Part shown: in pieces, positions 15,715-24,709 of the stretch
Layout: every line of letters starts with the position of its first letter
Position numbering within the stretch: the stretch's first letter is position 1
Assembly: GCF_004151235.1 (NCBI RefSeq)
Contig: NZ_JUIV01000024.1
Location: 1 to 54,344 of the forward strand
Source: Flavobacterium anhuiense
GTDB lineage: Bacteria; Bacteroidota; Bacteroidia; Flavobacteriales; Flavobacteriaceae
Direction of reading: 5' to 3'
Length of the DNA stretch: 54,344 nt
The notes under the pieces: model-generated
What the model was told of the DNA's origin: nothing
Databases searched by the model: none
What the model saw: only the letters and a program-made list of their open reading frames with translations
Position numbers and translations under genes: made by a program

Positions 15715-16545
15715 TTATTCGACTTCTGTTTTTATTGTGATAGGAAGATTATATGCCGTTCTTACTGGTTTTCCGTCTAGAATTCCTGGCGCCCATTTTG
15801 TTTTTAATGATTTTAAAACTCTAATGGCTTCTTTGCCCATTCCGTAACCAGGATCATTCTTTACAATAATGTCTGTAAGTGATCCATCTTTTTCAACCAC
15901 AAAAGAAACATACACTCTTAGTGTCTTTTCTGCGTCAAGTTCTGGTCTGCGGAAATTGTTTCCAACATACTTGTAGAACTGAGCAATTCCGCCTGGAAAT
16001 TCAGGAAGTTTATCCAATATAGCTGTAGAAACAGGTTCATTGCTTGGTGGTGCAACTGAAGTGGCGTCACCATTACCTCCTCCGCCTCCCGTTGTAGGTA
16101 ATACATTTACCGAAGTTCCTGTTCCGGTAGCGTTTTCAACAACTGGTGCGTTTTCTGTATTAGATGCGATTTCCTGTACAGCGTCTTGAGTTCTTGTAAC
16201 AACAGGATTGGTTAATTGAACTGCCTCTGTTTGGCTTGCTGCAGTTTGTTCTACAACCGTTGCAGGTGGTGCTGGTGGCGGTGGCACAACAGTAGGATCA
16301 ATGTTTACGGGCGTTATCGGGTCGTAAATCATTGGTTCTGGCTCGACTGGAACTACTGAGGAATTAAATTTGCTAATAAGTGCAGATGCACTCCCTAAAG
16401 CCGTTAATAACAATAAACCCATAAAGAGAGCTGTAACAGAATTTTTAGAATTTTCTTGGCGTAATTGGTACGCGCCGTATTCCTTGTTTTTGTTCTCGAA
16501 AACAAGATCGGTCCACTTGTTTTCATAAATGCTTAATTTAGACAT
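15715..16545 (-). CDS. tonB: TonB-family energy transducer
   Basis: 276 aa. A cytoplasmic N-terminal stretch with NKNKEYGAYQLRQ is typical of Bacteroidota TonB proteins. A membrane anchor (about 37-60), a Pro/Val/Thr-rich periplasmic spacer (about 68-165) and a C-terminal TonB domain (LPEFPGGIAQFYKYVGNN..., LRVYVSFVVEKDGSLTDI, ...NLPITI) follow. With ExbB/ExbD it would energise outer-membrane receptors. exbB and exbD are not adjacent. It lies downstream of the ECF sigma gene on the same strand, 156 bases apart, so is probably transcribed on its own. Confidence 0.92.
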   Translation of the reverse strand: MSKLSIYENKWTDLVFENKNKEYGAYQLRQENSKNSVTALFMGLLLLTALGSASALISKFNSSVVPVEPEPMIYDPITPVNIDPTVVPPPPAPPATVVEQTAASQTEAVQLTNPVVTRTQDAVQEIASNTENAPVVENATGTGTSVNVLPTTGGGGGNGDATSVAPPSNEPVSTAILDKLPEFPGGIAQFYKYVGNNFRRPELDAEKTLRVYVSFVVEKDGSLTDIIVKNDPGYGMGKEAIRVLKSLKTKWAPGILDGKPVRTAYNLPITIKTEVE

Positions 16546-16701
16546 AATTTTTGGGTTTTAAGGTTAAGTAACTTTAAATCATACGCAGAAAAGGTTTAGG
16601 TTTGAGCTAGCAACTAAAAGTTGTAGTTTTAATGTTGTAGAAATGTTTTTATTTTAAGAATAAATATGAGAATAATTTATTCTTTGATTAAAGATAATAA
16701 A

Positions 16702-17253
16702 TTATCTATTACGTTCGATAATTTCAGCCAATAATTTTTTAGCGCGTAAAAGTTTTACCTTAACACTGCTTAATGGTTCGTCAATCTTAGTGGCAATTTC
16801 CTGATAAGACATTTCCTGAAAATAACGAAGCTGAATTACTTCTTGGTAGTGCGGTTTGAGTTCTTTGATGCATAAGAGCAGACGGGAAAGATTCTGTTCT
16901 TTAATTAATGCGTCTTCTGCAGATGGAGTAGGGTCGGCAATATTGTATGCCTGTTGGTCTTCGTTGTCTGTGATTTCTATAAAAAGATTGGTTTTCTTTT
17001 TTCGCAACAAATCAATATAGACGTTTTTTGCAATTGCAATAAGCCAGGTATTAAACTGAAATTCTGGATTGTAAGAAGCAATTTTGTCAAAAGCTTTAGA
17101 GAAAGTTTCTATCGTAATATCTTCTGCGGTGGTTTCATTTTCGGTACGTTTGAGCATAAACGAATACACCTCATTCCAATAATGATCTAATAAAAAAGTA
17201 AAGGCGATCTGATCGCCTTTTTTTGCTTTTTCTATTTTAGAATTTATTTCCAA
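16702..17253 (-). CDS. ECF-type RNA polymerase sigma factor
   Basis: 183 aa with sigma region 2 (TFLLDHYWNEVYSFMLKRT...TAEDITIETFSKAF...FNTWLIAIAKNVYID) and region 4 (LKPHYQEVIQLRYFQEMSYQ...SSVKVKLLRAKKLL). No anti-sigma gene is adjacent. It overlaps the end of the upstream glycosyltransferase gene by 10 bases, implying translational coupling. The codon at the start is TTG (17251-17253); the next in-frame Met is inside region 2. Its regulon cannot be read from this window. Confidence 0.93.
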   Translation of the reverse strand: MEINSKIEKAKKGDQIAFTFLLDHYWNEVYSFMLKRTENETTAEDITIETFSKAFDKIASYNPEFQFNTWLIAIAKNVYIDLLRKKKTNLFIEITDNEDQQAYNIADPTPSAEDALIKEQNLSRLLLCIKELKPHYQEVIQLRYFQEMSYQEIATKIDEPLSSVKVKLLRAKKLLAEIIERNR

Positions 17254-18350
17254 TATACTGGTTTTGAAAAGATATTAGTTATAAAGATATTAATTTGCGT
17301 TAATATAAGCGCTATCTCAACAACCGGAAACCAAATTTTAATATCTTTTTCTTTTAATTTTCCTGCTGAACATCCAACTACTGTCCACACAATAGTATAG
17401 CGTGTAGCTAAAATTGCTAATACGGCGATCCATTGGAATTGAAATGCTAACAGTATAATAACTAAAATAAAGAAGAATAATTGTGAGAGAAAGAATAATC
17501 CTAACTGCATTTTATCAAAAAACTTGTAATGTTCTGCGGTAGAAATATGTCTTCTTTTCTGAGTGAACCATTCTTTATAGGTTTTCTTAGGTTCTGAATA
17601 CGTAAAACTTTCAGGTGCATAAGAAATAGTCGTATTCGCTTTATTTGCTGCCTGATTAATGAATAAATCGTCATCGCCAGAACGAATCTGAATATGATCA
17701 ATAAAGCCATTTACATTAAAAAACTCTTCTTTTTTGTAGGCAAGATTTCTTCCAACTCCCATATAAGGAAGTCCCATTTTTGCCCACGAAAAATATTGAA
17801 TTGCAGTTAAAACTGTTTCAAAACGGATAATTTTGTTTAAAAATGAACGCTCTACTTTTTCATAACCTCCGTAACCTAAAACTATTGTTTTATCCATGGT
17901 AAACTGAGAAGTCATAGAAGTAATCCAATCTTTAGAGTTTGGGAAACAGTCTGCATCTGTAAAAAGTAAATACTCTTTCCTTGCTGCTTTTATTCCCAGC
18001 GTTAAAGCGTATTTTTTATTTCCCCAAAAAGCTTCGTTGTTTTCAACTTTTACTAGACGGATATTAGAGAATTCTTTTTCAAATTCTTCAAAAACTTCAA
18101 GAGTTTCATCGCTAGATGCGTCGTCGATTAAGACAATTTCAAAATCTGGATAATCTTGCTGTGCCAAAAGCGGAACGTATTTTTTTACATTCTCTTCTTC
18201 GTTTTTAGCGCACACAATTACAGAAACCGGAAGATTTTTAGGTTTCACATGCTGTGGTTTGGCAAAAGCAAATTTGCCAAAAACTCCTAAATAATAAAAT
18301 AATTGAACTACGACAATAGCAATAAAAAAGTAAAATATGTATATAAGCAT
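17244..18350 (-). CDS. Family 2 glycosyltransferase, membrane-bound
   Basis: 368 aa. N-terminal membrane helix (about 2-22), then a GT-A domain: VSVIVCAKNEEENV, EIVLIDDASSDET, DAD motif at 132-134 (LLFTDADCFPN), RSGDDDLFINQ and the QKRRH acceptor-site motif. Two to three C-terminal helices (about 280-368) anchor it. It resembles the processive-type GT2 enzymes that make surface polysaccharide or glycolipid at the inner membrane. The product is unknown. It has a strong promoter at 18391-18420 and is co-transcribed with the overlapping sigma-factor gene. Confidence 0.9.
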   Translation of the reverse strand: MLIYIFYFFIAIVVVQLFYYLGVFGKFAFAKPQHVKPKNLPVSVIVCAKNEEENVKKYVPLLAQQDYPDFEIVLIDDASSDETLEVFEEFEKEFSNIRLVKVENNEAFWGNKKYALTLGIKAARKEYLLFTDADCFPNSKDWITSMTSQFTMDKTIVLGYGGYEKVERSFLNKIIRFETVLTAIQYFSWAKMGLPYMGVGRNLAYKKEEFFNVNGFIDHIQIRSGDDDLFINQAANKANTTISYAPESFTYSEPKKTYKEWFTQKRRHISTAEHYKFFDKMQLGLFFLSQLFFFILVIILLAFQFQWIAVLAILATRYTIVWTVVGCSAGKLKEKDIKIWFPVVEIALILTQINIFITNIFSKPVYWK

Positions 18351-18390
18351 CTGATTTATTAGGTTCTATTAATTTCACGTTCTGCGACTG

Positions 18391-18420
18391 CAAATGTACT
18401 TATCAATTCGCTAAATTCAA
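18391..18420 (-). promoter_or_regulatory. Promoter of the GT2-sigma operon
   Basis: Minus strand: TTG (18418-18420), 19 bases, TACATTTG (18391-18398), a full match to the Bacteroidota consensus. Transcription start is expected near 18384, about 34 bases before the ATG at 18350. Confidence 0.65.
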
Positions 18421-18434
18421 TAACCAAAACCGAT

Positions 18435-19049
18435 TTACTTTCGGCATTTTGACATTTCTTTTGCAACAGCAATAGACTGAGGGTTTTCGGTTTTTTCTAA
18501 TTCCGAAATTATGTTTTTATAATTGTGATCGTCACGATTTTGAGAGATTTTTTTTGTAGCTTGAATTTCTTCAATTTCGATTTCAAAACCAAAGATTCCT
18601 TTTGCTTCGCGCATGGTTTTTTCAGATAAATTTTCAACACGAACAGGATTTTTAGAATTCACTTCATATTTATCTACCAGCTTTTTCAACTGGCCTACCG
18701 AAGTTTCGTAATCTACAATCTTGATTCTTCCATAAACATGTACGGCTATATAATTCCAAGTCGGAACATTTTCGTGATCGTACCAAGAAGAAGAAATGTA
18801 ACTATGAGGTCCAGTAAATACAGCCAAAACTTGGTCATTTTCTCTAAAACCTTCAGCTTGCGGATTTAGTTTTGAAATGTGACCTTGAAGAATCTCTTTT
18901 CCATCAGCATTCAATTCCAATTCTATCGGAATATGCGTTGCACATAACTTTCCGTTAGTTTGATTAATCAGAATTCCAAAACTATTCTCTTTCAAAAAAG
19001 CTTTTATTTCTTCCTGATTTTCGTTTTTGTATAAATCCGGTGTGTACAT
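18435..19049 (-). CDS. PaiB-like FMN-binding protein
   Basis: A 204-aa PaiB-family protein. It has MYTPDLYKNENQEEIKAFL at the start, THIPIELELN, GHISKLNPQ, VFTGPHSYISSSWY and VPTWNYIAVHVYGR, all family signatures of the FMN-binding split-barrel fold. B. subtilis PaiB is a negative regulator of sporulation and protease genes, but most bacterial members are probably flavin-binding enzymes. It is 7 bases after the membrane-protein gene at 19057-19563, so the two are likely co-transcribed. Confidence 0.9.
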   Translation of the reverse strand: MYTPDLYKNENQEEIKAFLKENSFGILINQTNGKLCATHIPIELELNADGKEILQGHISKLNPQAEGFRENDQVLAVFTGPHSYISSSWYDHENVPTWNYIAVHVYGRIKIVDYETSVGQLKKLVDKYEVNSKNPVRVENLSEKTMREAKGIFGFEIEIEEIQATKKISQNRDDHNYKNIISELEKTENPQSIAVAKEMSKCRK

Positions 19050-19056
19050 TTTTTCT

Positions 19057-19563
19057 TTAGTTTAAAACTTTCTGCTTATTTGTAAACAAATTTATATTTA
19101 CACTTAGGAATAAAATTGTAATTCCTATAAAAGTAAAAGTAATTCCGCCGATTAAATACCTTGTTTTAAAATTATTTGAAAAAAGCAGACCAAAGTCATT
19201 GAATCTTATTGAAAGAAAAGGTTCGAATAAAAAGTAAAAAACTATATAAGTAAATATTGCTCCTAAAATTGTGTTTAAAATGGAGATTTTGTTTTTCCAA
19301 TTAATTAGACCGATTAAAACTATTCCGATTATTAGTCCGTAAAACTTCCAAAGCATTACACTTGATATGAAATTAAAAATTTCTTCTGTATCGCCATAAT
19401 TTTTAGTCCAACATGTTGGTATAGAACTTTGATAGGAAAGGGATTGGAAAGCACAGTTAAATTTTTCGAAGACCGAAAAGATTTTGAATTGATAAATACC
19501 ATAAATGAAAAACACTAATCCAGACAATTGAATTAGAATAACTTTTATTTTTATTTTTTCCAT
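19057..19563 (-). CDS. Small polytopic membrane protein of unknown function
   Basis: 168 aa with about four membrane helices (IQLSGLVFFIYGIYQF, VMLWKFYGLIIGIVLIGLI, ILGAIFTYIVFYFLF, LIGGITFTFIGITILFLSV). A loop between helices 1 and 2 contains two cysteines. I do not recognise the family. It is AT-rich even for this region. It precedes the PaiB-like gene in the same direction with a 7-base gap, which is the only clue to its role. Confidence 0.7.
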   Translation of the reverse strand: MEKIKIKVILIQLSGLVFFIYGIYQFKIFSVFEKFNCAFQSLSYQSSIPTCWTKNYGDTEEIFNFISSVMLWKFYGLIIGIVLIGLINWKNKISILNTILGAIFTYIVFYFLFEPFLSIRFNDFGLLFSNNFKTRYLIGGITFTFIGITILFLSVNINLFTNKQKVLN

Positions 19564-19600
19564 TTTGCTGTAAATTTATTTGAAATAGAATTAGAAATTT

Positions 19601-20614
19601 CTAAATCACATTCACTTCCGCTTCAATCTGAATGCCGAATTTTTCAAAAACGGTTTTTTGCACTTCTTTTGAAACAGCTAAAATTTCTTGTCCTGTTGCG
19701 TTTCCGTAATTTACCAAAACCAAAGCTTGATTTTTGTGAACTCCCGCATCTCCAAAACGTTTTCCTTTAAAACCAGCTTGTTCAATCAGCCATCCCGCTG
19801 GAACTTTTACTTCAGTTTCTGAAACTTCGTAGAATTTCATTTCTGGGAATTTTTGGTGGATTTTCTCAAAATCAGATTTCAATAAAATCGGATTTTTAAA
19901 GAAACTGCCGCTATTTCCTAGTTCTTTCGGATCTGGCAATTTACTTTGTCTTATGGCAATTACAGCATTACTTACATCTTTTAAAGTAGGTTCAGTAATA
20001 TTGTTTTTGGCCAATTCTGCCAAAATATCTCCGTAAGAAGTATTGATTTTATGATTGCGTTTAGTCAGTTTAAAAATAACCGAAGTAATAATAAATTGGT
20101 CTTTTACCTCATTTTTGAAAATACTTTCGCGGTAGCCAAAATTACATTCAGCATTGTGGAAAGTCTTCATTTCTTGGGTAGCAATATTCATCGCTTCGCA
20201 AGAAACAAAAGTGTCTTTAATTTCGGTTCCATAAGCACCGATATTTTGAACTGGAGTTGTACCAACATTTCCAGGAATAAGAGACATGTTTTCTAATCCG
20301 CCAAAATTGTTATCGATCGTCCAAAGAACGAAATCGTGCCAAGTTTCTCCCGCCTGACTTTCAACCCAGACAAAATCGTCGTCTTCCTTAATTATTTTTT
20401 TTCCTTTTAAATCAATATGAATAACCAATGCATCAATGTCTTTGGTTAAAAGCATATTGCTTCCGCCTCCTAAAATGAATTTTTTCTCGTTTTGGTTTTC
20501 TTTTAAAATGGTTTTTAATTCGTCAACAGAATGTACTGCAACAAATTGTTTTGCACTGGCTTCAATGCCGAAAGTATTGTGTTTTTTTAAAGAAAAATTG
20601 GATTGGATTTCCAT
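19601..20614 (-). CDS. murB: UDP-N-acetylenolpyruvoylglucosamine reductase
   Basis: 337 aa, type I MurB length. FAD-binding region LGGGSNMLL and IPGNVGTTPVQNIGAYGTEI, the tyrosine-loop motif GYRESIFK, the active-site serine in NSGSFFKNP and the C-terminal catalytic glutamate region near AEVNVI. It reduces UDP-GlcNAc-enolpyruvate to UDP-MurNAc using NADPH in the cytosol. Unlike in many bacteria it is not in the dcw cluster; it has its own promoter (20641-20648). Confidence 0.96.
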   Translation of the reverse strand: MEIQSNFSLKKHNTFGIEASAKQFVAVHSVDELKTILKENQNEKKFILGGGSNMLLTKDIDALVIHIDLKGKKIIKEDDDFVWVESQAGETWHDFVLWTIDNNFGGLENMSLIPGNVGTTPVQNIGAYGTEIKDTFVSCEAMNIATQEMKTFHNAECNFGYRESIFKNEVKDQFIITSVIFKLTKRNHKINTSYGDILAELAKNNITEPTLKDVSNAVIAIRQSKLPDPKELGNSGSFFKNPILLKSDFEKIHQKFPEMKFYEVSETEVKVPAGWLIEQAGFKGKRFGDAGVHKNQALVLVNYGNATGQEILAVSKEVQKTVFEKFGIQIEAEVNVI

Positions 20615-20640
20615 AAATAAAAGGCTTTTTAATCTGAGTT

Positions 20641-20648
20641 CAAAAGTA
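20641..20648 (-). promoter_or_regulatory. murB promoter -7 box
   Basis: TACTTTTG on the minus strand, 26 bases before the murB ATG, fits TAnnTTTG. A -33 element is not obvious. Confidence 0.5.
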
Positions 20649-20734
20649 AGGATTATAAGTTTTGGTTTAACGATGAAGGTGCAAAGTTTGCAAAGCTTAG
20701 TATTAATAGTGTGACTTCTTTTAGGTTTTGTAAT

Positions 20735-21517
20735 TTAGAAACGGTCTTCTCTAAAAATGAAGCCATCATAATTCGTTATTTCTGCTTTGAAATCTTGCAT
20801 TGCGTATAAAAATGATTCCGCACTTTCAATGAAATAATCAATTGTATCTTGGTATAACTTGGTATAATCATTTTTCTCATCTTTTAATATATCAAAAAAA
20901 TGATTTGAAGCTTCGGTTAATAATTTGTTCTCTTCTATACTTTTTAGTTTGTCAATTAGTTCTTCTCTTTCGGTTGAGTAAGCTTCTATATTATAAGTTA
21001 TTAATTTGATTGATAAAATGATTAAAAAATCTATTACTAACTCAATTTCTCTAGCATTTGAAGGCACAGAAATAGATACTTTTTTAGAAAGTTTTTCTTT
21101 TTCTGCTATCTTTTGATAATAGATGTTTAAGCCATCTTCTCCTATAGATAAAATTCCGTTTTCAAATCTAGAATGAAGTGTTAAGATTTCTTTGAATCCT
21201 AAATCAATATGAAATGCTTCAATATCTTCGATTTCATCATTGTAATAGTCATCAATCCAATTGATTATTGCTTCAAATTCGAAATGATTTATTTTACAAA
21301 AATCAGTTTTTGTTTTAAAGATTATTTCTTCAAATGAAAGTGGTGTAAAAATCGAGTTTTTGTTAATCTCAGTTATGTAATCTTTAAAATTAGAAATCAG
21401 CTTGTCTGGAAAATAGAAATGTTTTTTTGGCGGTAATTTTACGTCGGTCAGTTTTTGTAATAAGTTTATTGATGTTCTATTCGTATCGATTTTATAATAG
21501 TTGAAATATCCACTCAT
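20735..21517 (-). CDS. Hypothetical protein, no recognised family
   Basis: 260 aa, mostly helical and acidic, rich in Ile, Asn, Lys and Glu. It has no signal peptide. One hydrophobic stretch (ELVIDFLIILSIKLITYNI, about 163-181) could be a buried helix. The N-terminus reads MSGYFNYYKIDTNRTSINLL. It lies 30 bases after the GT4 gene on the same strand, so it may share its transcript, and shows lower GC than murB. This isolated, composition-shifted gene looks like accessory cargo. I cannot assign a function. Confidence 0.65.
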   Translation of the reverse strand: MSGYFNYYKIDTNRTSINLLQKLTDVKLPPKKHFYFPDKLISNFKDYITEINKNSIFTPLSFEEIIFKTKTDFCKINHFEFEAIINWIDDYYNDEIEDIEAFHIDLGFKEILTLHSRFENGILSIGEDGLNIYYQKIAEKEKLSKKVSISVPSNAREIELVIDFLIILSIKLITYNIEAYSTEREELIDKLKSIEENKLLTEASNHFFDILKDEKNDYTKLYQDTIDYFIESAESFLYAMQDFKAEITNYDGFIFREDRF

Positions 21518-21547
21518 TTTATTTTGTTTTTACAGGAAAAAGCAATT

Positions 21548-22588
21548 TTATTTGTTCAACAACTCATGGTATTTCTGCGCTATAACCTTCATATTAATAT
21601 CATAATTTGCATTTTCTTCTACAAATTTTCTATTTCGAATAATGGACTGATTTCGAGACTCAGCATTTTCAAAAGACCAAATTAACTCATTGGCCAGCAT
21701 TTCGATATTATCAACTTCAATCAATTGCCCGTTTTGACGATGCGTGATCCAGCTTTGGTTTCCGGGAATATCTGAAACTATCGGATAACAATTGCAAGCC
21801 ATTGCTTCAAATAAAGAGGCAGAAACACCTTCGGTGGTTGGCATACTAATGTAAACATTGGATTGCTGGAGTAATTTTGGAAGTTCTGTATTCGGAATTC
21901 TTCCTATAAAAATTACTTTGTTTTCTATTTGGAGTTCTTTTGCAAGATCTTTTAAAAATTGCAATCTGTTTCCGTCGCCAACAATGGTCAAAGAAAAATC
22001 AATTCCTTTTTGGTTTAAAATTCCGAAAGCTTTTAAAATGGAATCATGTCGGTATTCTGGCTGTAGCGAACGTGTAACAATCGCTTCAATTTTATTTGAA
22101 TTATTGGTTGAAGGTGTAAAAAGTGATAGGTCAATTCCTTTTGGGAGAACCAAAACTTTGTTCATGTCAACTCCAGTTGCTTTCATATGAATTGCCATGA
22201 CAGGCCCCCAAGCGTGAATTAAATGTGCTTTTTTGAAAGCATATTTCTGAATAAATTTTTTAAAAGGATATAATTTAGACTTTTCTGGCCATAAATCAGT
22301 TCGGCCTTGTTGTGCGATCGCAATGGTTTTGGATCCAGATAATGCTGCAAGAAAACCATAACTGGTAGTTCTTTCCGCAATTACCATGTCTGGTTTTTCC
22401 TTTTTAATTATTTTTCTAATAGAAATAGGAGCGAAGAAATATTCTAAAATACGTTTAGATCTGCGATTGTTTGATGTTTGAAGCTCCCAAGTGATGATTT
22501 CAAAATCGCCAAATTTTTTAAGGCCTTTCATCCAAGTGATGGCATCAGCGCGATAAGATTCTCCAAGAAAAAGTATTTTCCTATTCAT
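21548..22588 (-). CDS. Family 4 glycosyltransferase
   Basis: 346 aa GT-B enzyme. The C-terminal donor-binding domain shows TRSLQPEYRHD, SLTIVGDGNRL, KVIFIGRIPN and the EX7E motif in EGVSASLFEAMACN (nucleotide-sugar binding). The N-terminal domain begins RKILFLGESYRADAITW. Probably adds a sugar to a cell-surface polysaccharide or LPS. The acceptor is unknown. No other polysaccharide-cluster genes are adjacent, so it is an isolated surface-glycan gene. Confidence 0.9.
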   Translation of the reverse strand: MNRKILFLGESYRADAITWMKGLKKFGDFEIITWELQTSNNRRSKRILEYFFAPISIRKIIKKEKPDMVIAERTTSYGFLAALSGSKTIAIAQQGRTDLWPEKSKLYPFKKFIQKYAFKKAHLIHAWGPVMAIHMKATGVDMNKVLVLPKGIDLSLFTPSTNNSNKIEAIVTRSLQPEYRHDSILKAFGILNQKGIDFSLTIVGDGNRLQFLKDLAKELQIENKVIFIGRIPNTELPKLLQQSNVYISMPTTEGVSASLFEAMACNCYPIVSDIPGNQSWITHRQNGQLIEVDNIEMLANELIWSFENAESRNQSIIRNRKFVEENANYDINMKVIAQKYHELLNK

Positions 22589-22606
22589 TCAATTATTTGT
22601 TTTTTT

Positions 22607-22681
22607 GCCACAGATTAAAAAGATTAAAAGGATTTTACAATTGCGAAGAATTAATCTGTGAGAATCTGTGAAATCTGTGGC
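22607..22681. repeat. Palindromic GCCAC...GTGGC intergenic element, copy B
   Basis: Starts GCCACAGATTAAAAAGATT and ends AATCTGTGAAATCTGTGGC with partially complementary interior. It is the CACAGATT variant, closest to the copy at 24638-24709 and related to 5070-5157. It fills most of the gap between the DUF2461 gene and the GT4 gene. Confidence 0.65.
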
Positions 22682-22689
22682 AAATAAAG

Positions 22690-23367
22690 CTAAAATTCTT
22701 CAGTATCTAAAGCGCGATTTATAAATTCGTTGAGTGGTTTTAGGGCAATAAGTTTTTGGCTCATTTTTTTTACAAAATCCTTTTTTGTAACTTCAGAAAT
22801 ATCGTAGGTTTGGCTTGCTGTAAAACTTTTTAATTTTAAAAATTCAATAGCAGGATGGTCTTTTTCGTAACCGCGAGGCATGCTTTTTAATGAATTGTTT
22901 TCGTTTACGTCCAAACTTCCAAATTCCTTTTTAAAGTTTTTATCATTTAAGATTTCCTGTAAATCATCATAGAAAAAAGCGATTTCTTTACGGACTTTCT
23001 TTAGCTCTTCTGCATCAGGAGAATAAAACCCGCCAGCAATAAAACTTCCTCCTTTTTCAATATGAACGTAATAGCCCGAACGATTTGCGCCTTTTACTCC
23101 AGCTGACATCCAAACGCCCAAATGAGATTTGTAAGGAGATTTGTCTTTAGAAAATCGTATGTCGCGATTGATCCTAAAAGTGCAGTCTTTTATTTCAAGA
23201 AGTTCCAACGACGGATCAAGAGGTTTCATTACATCCAGAAAATCACTCACCAACAGATGGTAGTCTTTCTTAAAAACTTCATATCGCTTTTTATTTTCCT
23301 GAAACCATTCTCTGTTATTGTTCTTTTTTAAATCGTCCAAAAATTGCAATGATTCTTTCGCTAACAT
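22690..23367 (-). CDS. DUF2461 (TIGR02453) family protein
   Basis: 225 aa, matching the DUF2461 family in length and motifs: LDDLKKNNNREWFQENKKRYE, CTFRINRDIRFSKDKSPYKSHLG, GYYVHIEKGGSFIAGGFYSP and MPRGYEKDHPAIEFLKLKSF. Members are widespread and of unknown function. It is cytosolic, with no signal peptide. It lies 124 bases downstream of recF, with a repeat element after it, so it may be a single transcript unit. Confidence 0.9.
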   Translation of the reverse strand: MLAKESLQFLDDLKKNNNREWFQENKKRYEVFKKDYHLLVSDFLDVMKPLDPSLELLEIKDCTFRINRDIRFSKDKSPYKSHLGVWMSAGVKGANRSGYYVHIEKGGSFIAGGFYSPDAEELKKVRKEIAFFYDDLQEILNDKNFKKEFGSLDVNENNSLKSMPRGYEKDHPAIEFLKLKSFTASQTYDISEVTKKDFVKKMSQKLIALKPLNEFINRALDTEEF

Positions 23368-23491
23368 ATTCCTTATATATTTATTGCAGTTGTTTTTAAG
23401 TTTTTTGCTCAGGCTAATTTACTGATTTCTATTTTGGGATTGATTCTAAAATCTGATATAAATTGTATCAATTTTGCAGAATCAGAAAAAA

Positions 23492-24571
23492 TCACAAATT
23501 AAATATTTTATAAGTTTGATGCGTCGATTTGACAATCGCTTCTGTTCTTTCGGGATGTGTGTCCGAAATAAAAAGCTGTCCAAATGTTTCGCTGTTTACC
23601 ATTTCAACGATTTTGGCAACGCGCGTTTCATCTAGTTTGTCAAAAATATCATCAAATAAAAGGATAGGTTTTACACCGCTTTGTTTTTTTAGAAATTCAA
23701 ATTGAGCCAATTTCAGTGCAATCAGAAAAGATTTCTGCTGTCCTTGAGATCCGAATTTTTTTATTGGATGCGAGTCGATTTCAAAAGACAAATCGTCTTT
23801 ATGAATTCCGACACTTGTATATTGGAGCGCACGGTCTTTATTTATATTTTCTTGCAAAAGCATCAAAAGGTCTTTTTCAAATAAATGGCTTTCATAAACC
23901 AGTTGTACACTTTCTTCTGATCCTGTTATCGCTTGATGATGTATATTAAATATAGGTATAAACTGTTCTAAGAAATCTTTTCGTTTTTCAAAGATCGATT
24001 TTCCGTAACCTTGAAGCTGTTCATTATATATAGATAAGGTGTCATTATCAAAAACATGATTCAAAGCGAAATATTTTAAAAGTGCATTTCGCTGAGTGAT
24101 TACCTTTTGATATTGTATTAATTCGTGCAGATAAGTTGAATCTAATTGTGAAATAACACTATCCATAAATTTACGGCGCGTTTCACTTCCTTCAATAATT
24201 AAATCACGATCTGCTGGCGAAATAATTACTAGCGGAATAAACCCGATATGATCTGAAAATTTATCGTAAGGTTTTCCATTTCGTTTTAAAACCTTTTTCT
24301 GTCCTTTTTTTAAACTGCAGACAATCTGTTCTGTTCTTTCGTTCTTTTCCAGTTCGGCATCAATAACAAAAAATTCTTCGCCGTGTTTGATATTTTGAAC
24401 CGCCAACGGATTAAAATAACTTTTTCCGTAAGCCAAATGATAAATAGCATCGAGCACATTGGTTTTTCCAATGCCATTTTTTCCAACGAAACAGTTGATT
24501 TTGATGTCAAAATCAAAACTTGCTTCTGAAAAGTTTTTATAATTGAATAAAGATATTTTGTTTAGATGCAT
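23492..24571 (-). CDS. recF: DNA replication and repair protein RecF
   Basis: 359 aa SMC-like ATPase. Walker A GKNGIGKTN (30-38), ABC-type signature KFGSQGQQKSFLIALKLAQ and Walker B with D-loop LLFDDIFDKLDETR. RecF loads RecA at single-strand gaps with RecO and RecR. In many bacteria it lies in the dnaA-dnaN-recF-gyrB cluster; here none of those genes is near, as is usual in Bacteroidota. It is divergent from the TPR gene at 24942. Confidence 0.95.
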   Translation of the reverse strand: MHLNKISLFNYKNFSEASFDFDIKINCFVGKNGIGKTNVLDAIYHLAYGKSYFNPLAVQNIKHGEEFFVIDAELEKNERTEQIVCSLKKGQKKVLKRNGKPYDKFSDHIGFIPLVIISPADRDLIIEGSETRRKFMDSVISQLDSTYLHELIQYQKVITQRNALLKYFALNHVFDNDTLSIYNEQLQGYGKSIFEKRKDFLEQFIPIFNIHHQAITGSEESVQLVYESHLFEKDLLMLLQENINKDRALQYTSVGIHKDDLSFEIDSHPIKKFGSQGQQKSFLIALKLAQFEFLKKQSGVKPILLFDDIFDKLDETRVAKIVEMVNSETFGQLFISDTHPERTEAIVKSTHQTYKIFNL

Positions 24572-24637
24572 TTTAGAAAGACCTTATAAAAGATAAAGTT
24601 TTGAAATTTTGCGTCAATTCTTTGTTTTTTTTCTTCT

Positions 24638-24709
24638 GCCACAGATTAGAATGATTAAAAAGGATTTTTATAAAACTTTTAATCTGCTAAAATCTGTGAA
24701 ATCTGTGGC
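24638..24709. repeat. Palindromic GCCAC...GTGGC intergenic element, copy C
   Basis: Starts GCCACAGATTAGAATGATT and ends AATCTGTGAAATCTGTGGC; the ending is the same as copy B. Ends pair to give a long imperfect hairpin. Confidence 0.65.
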
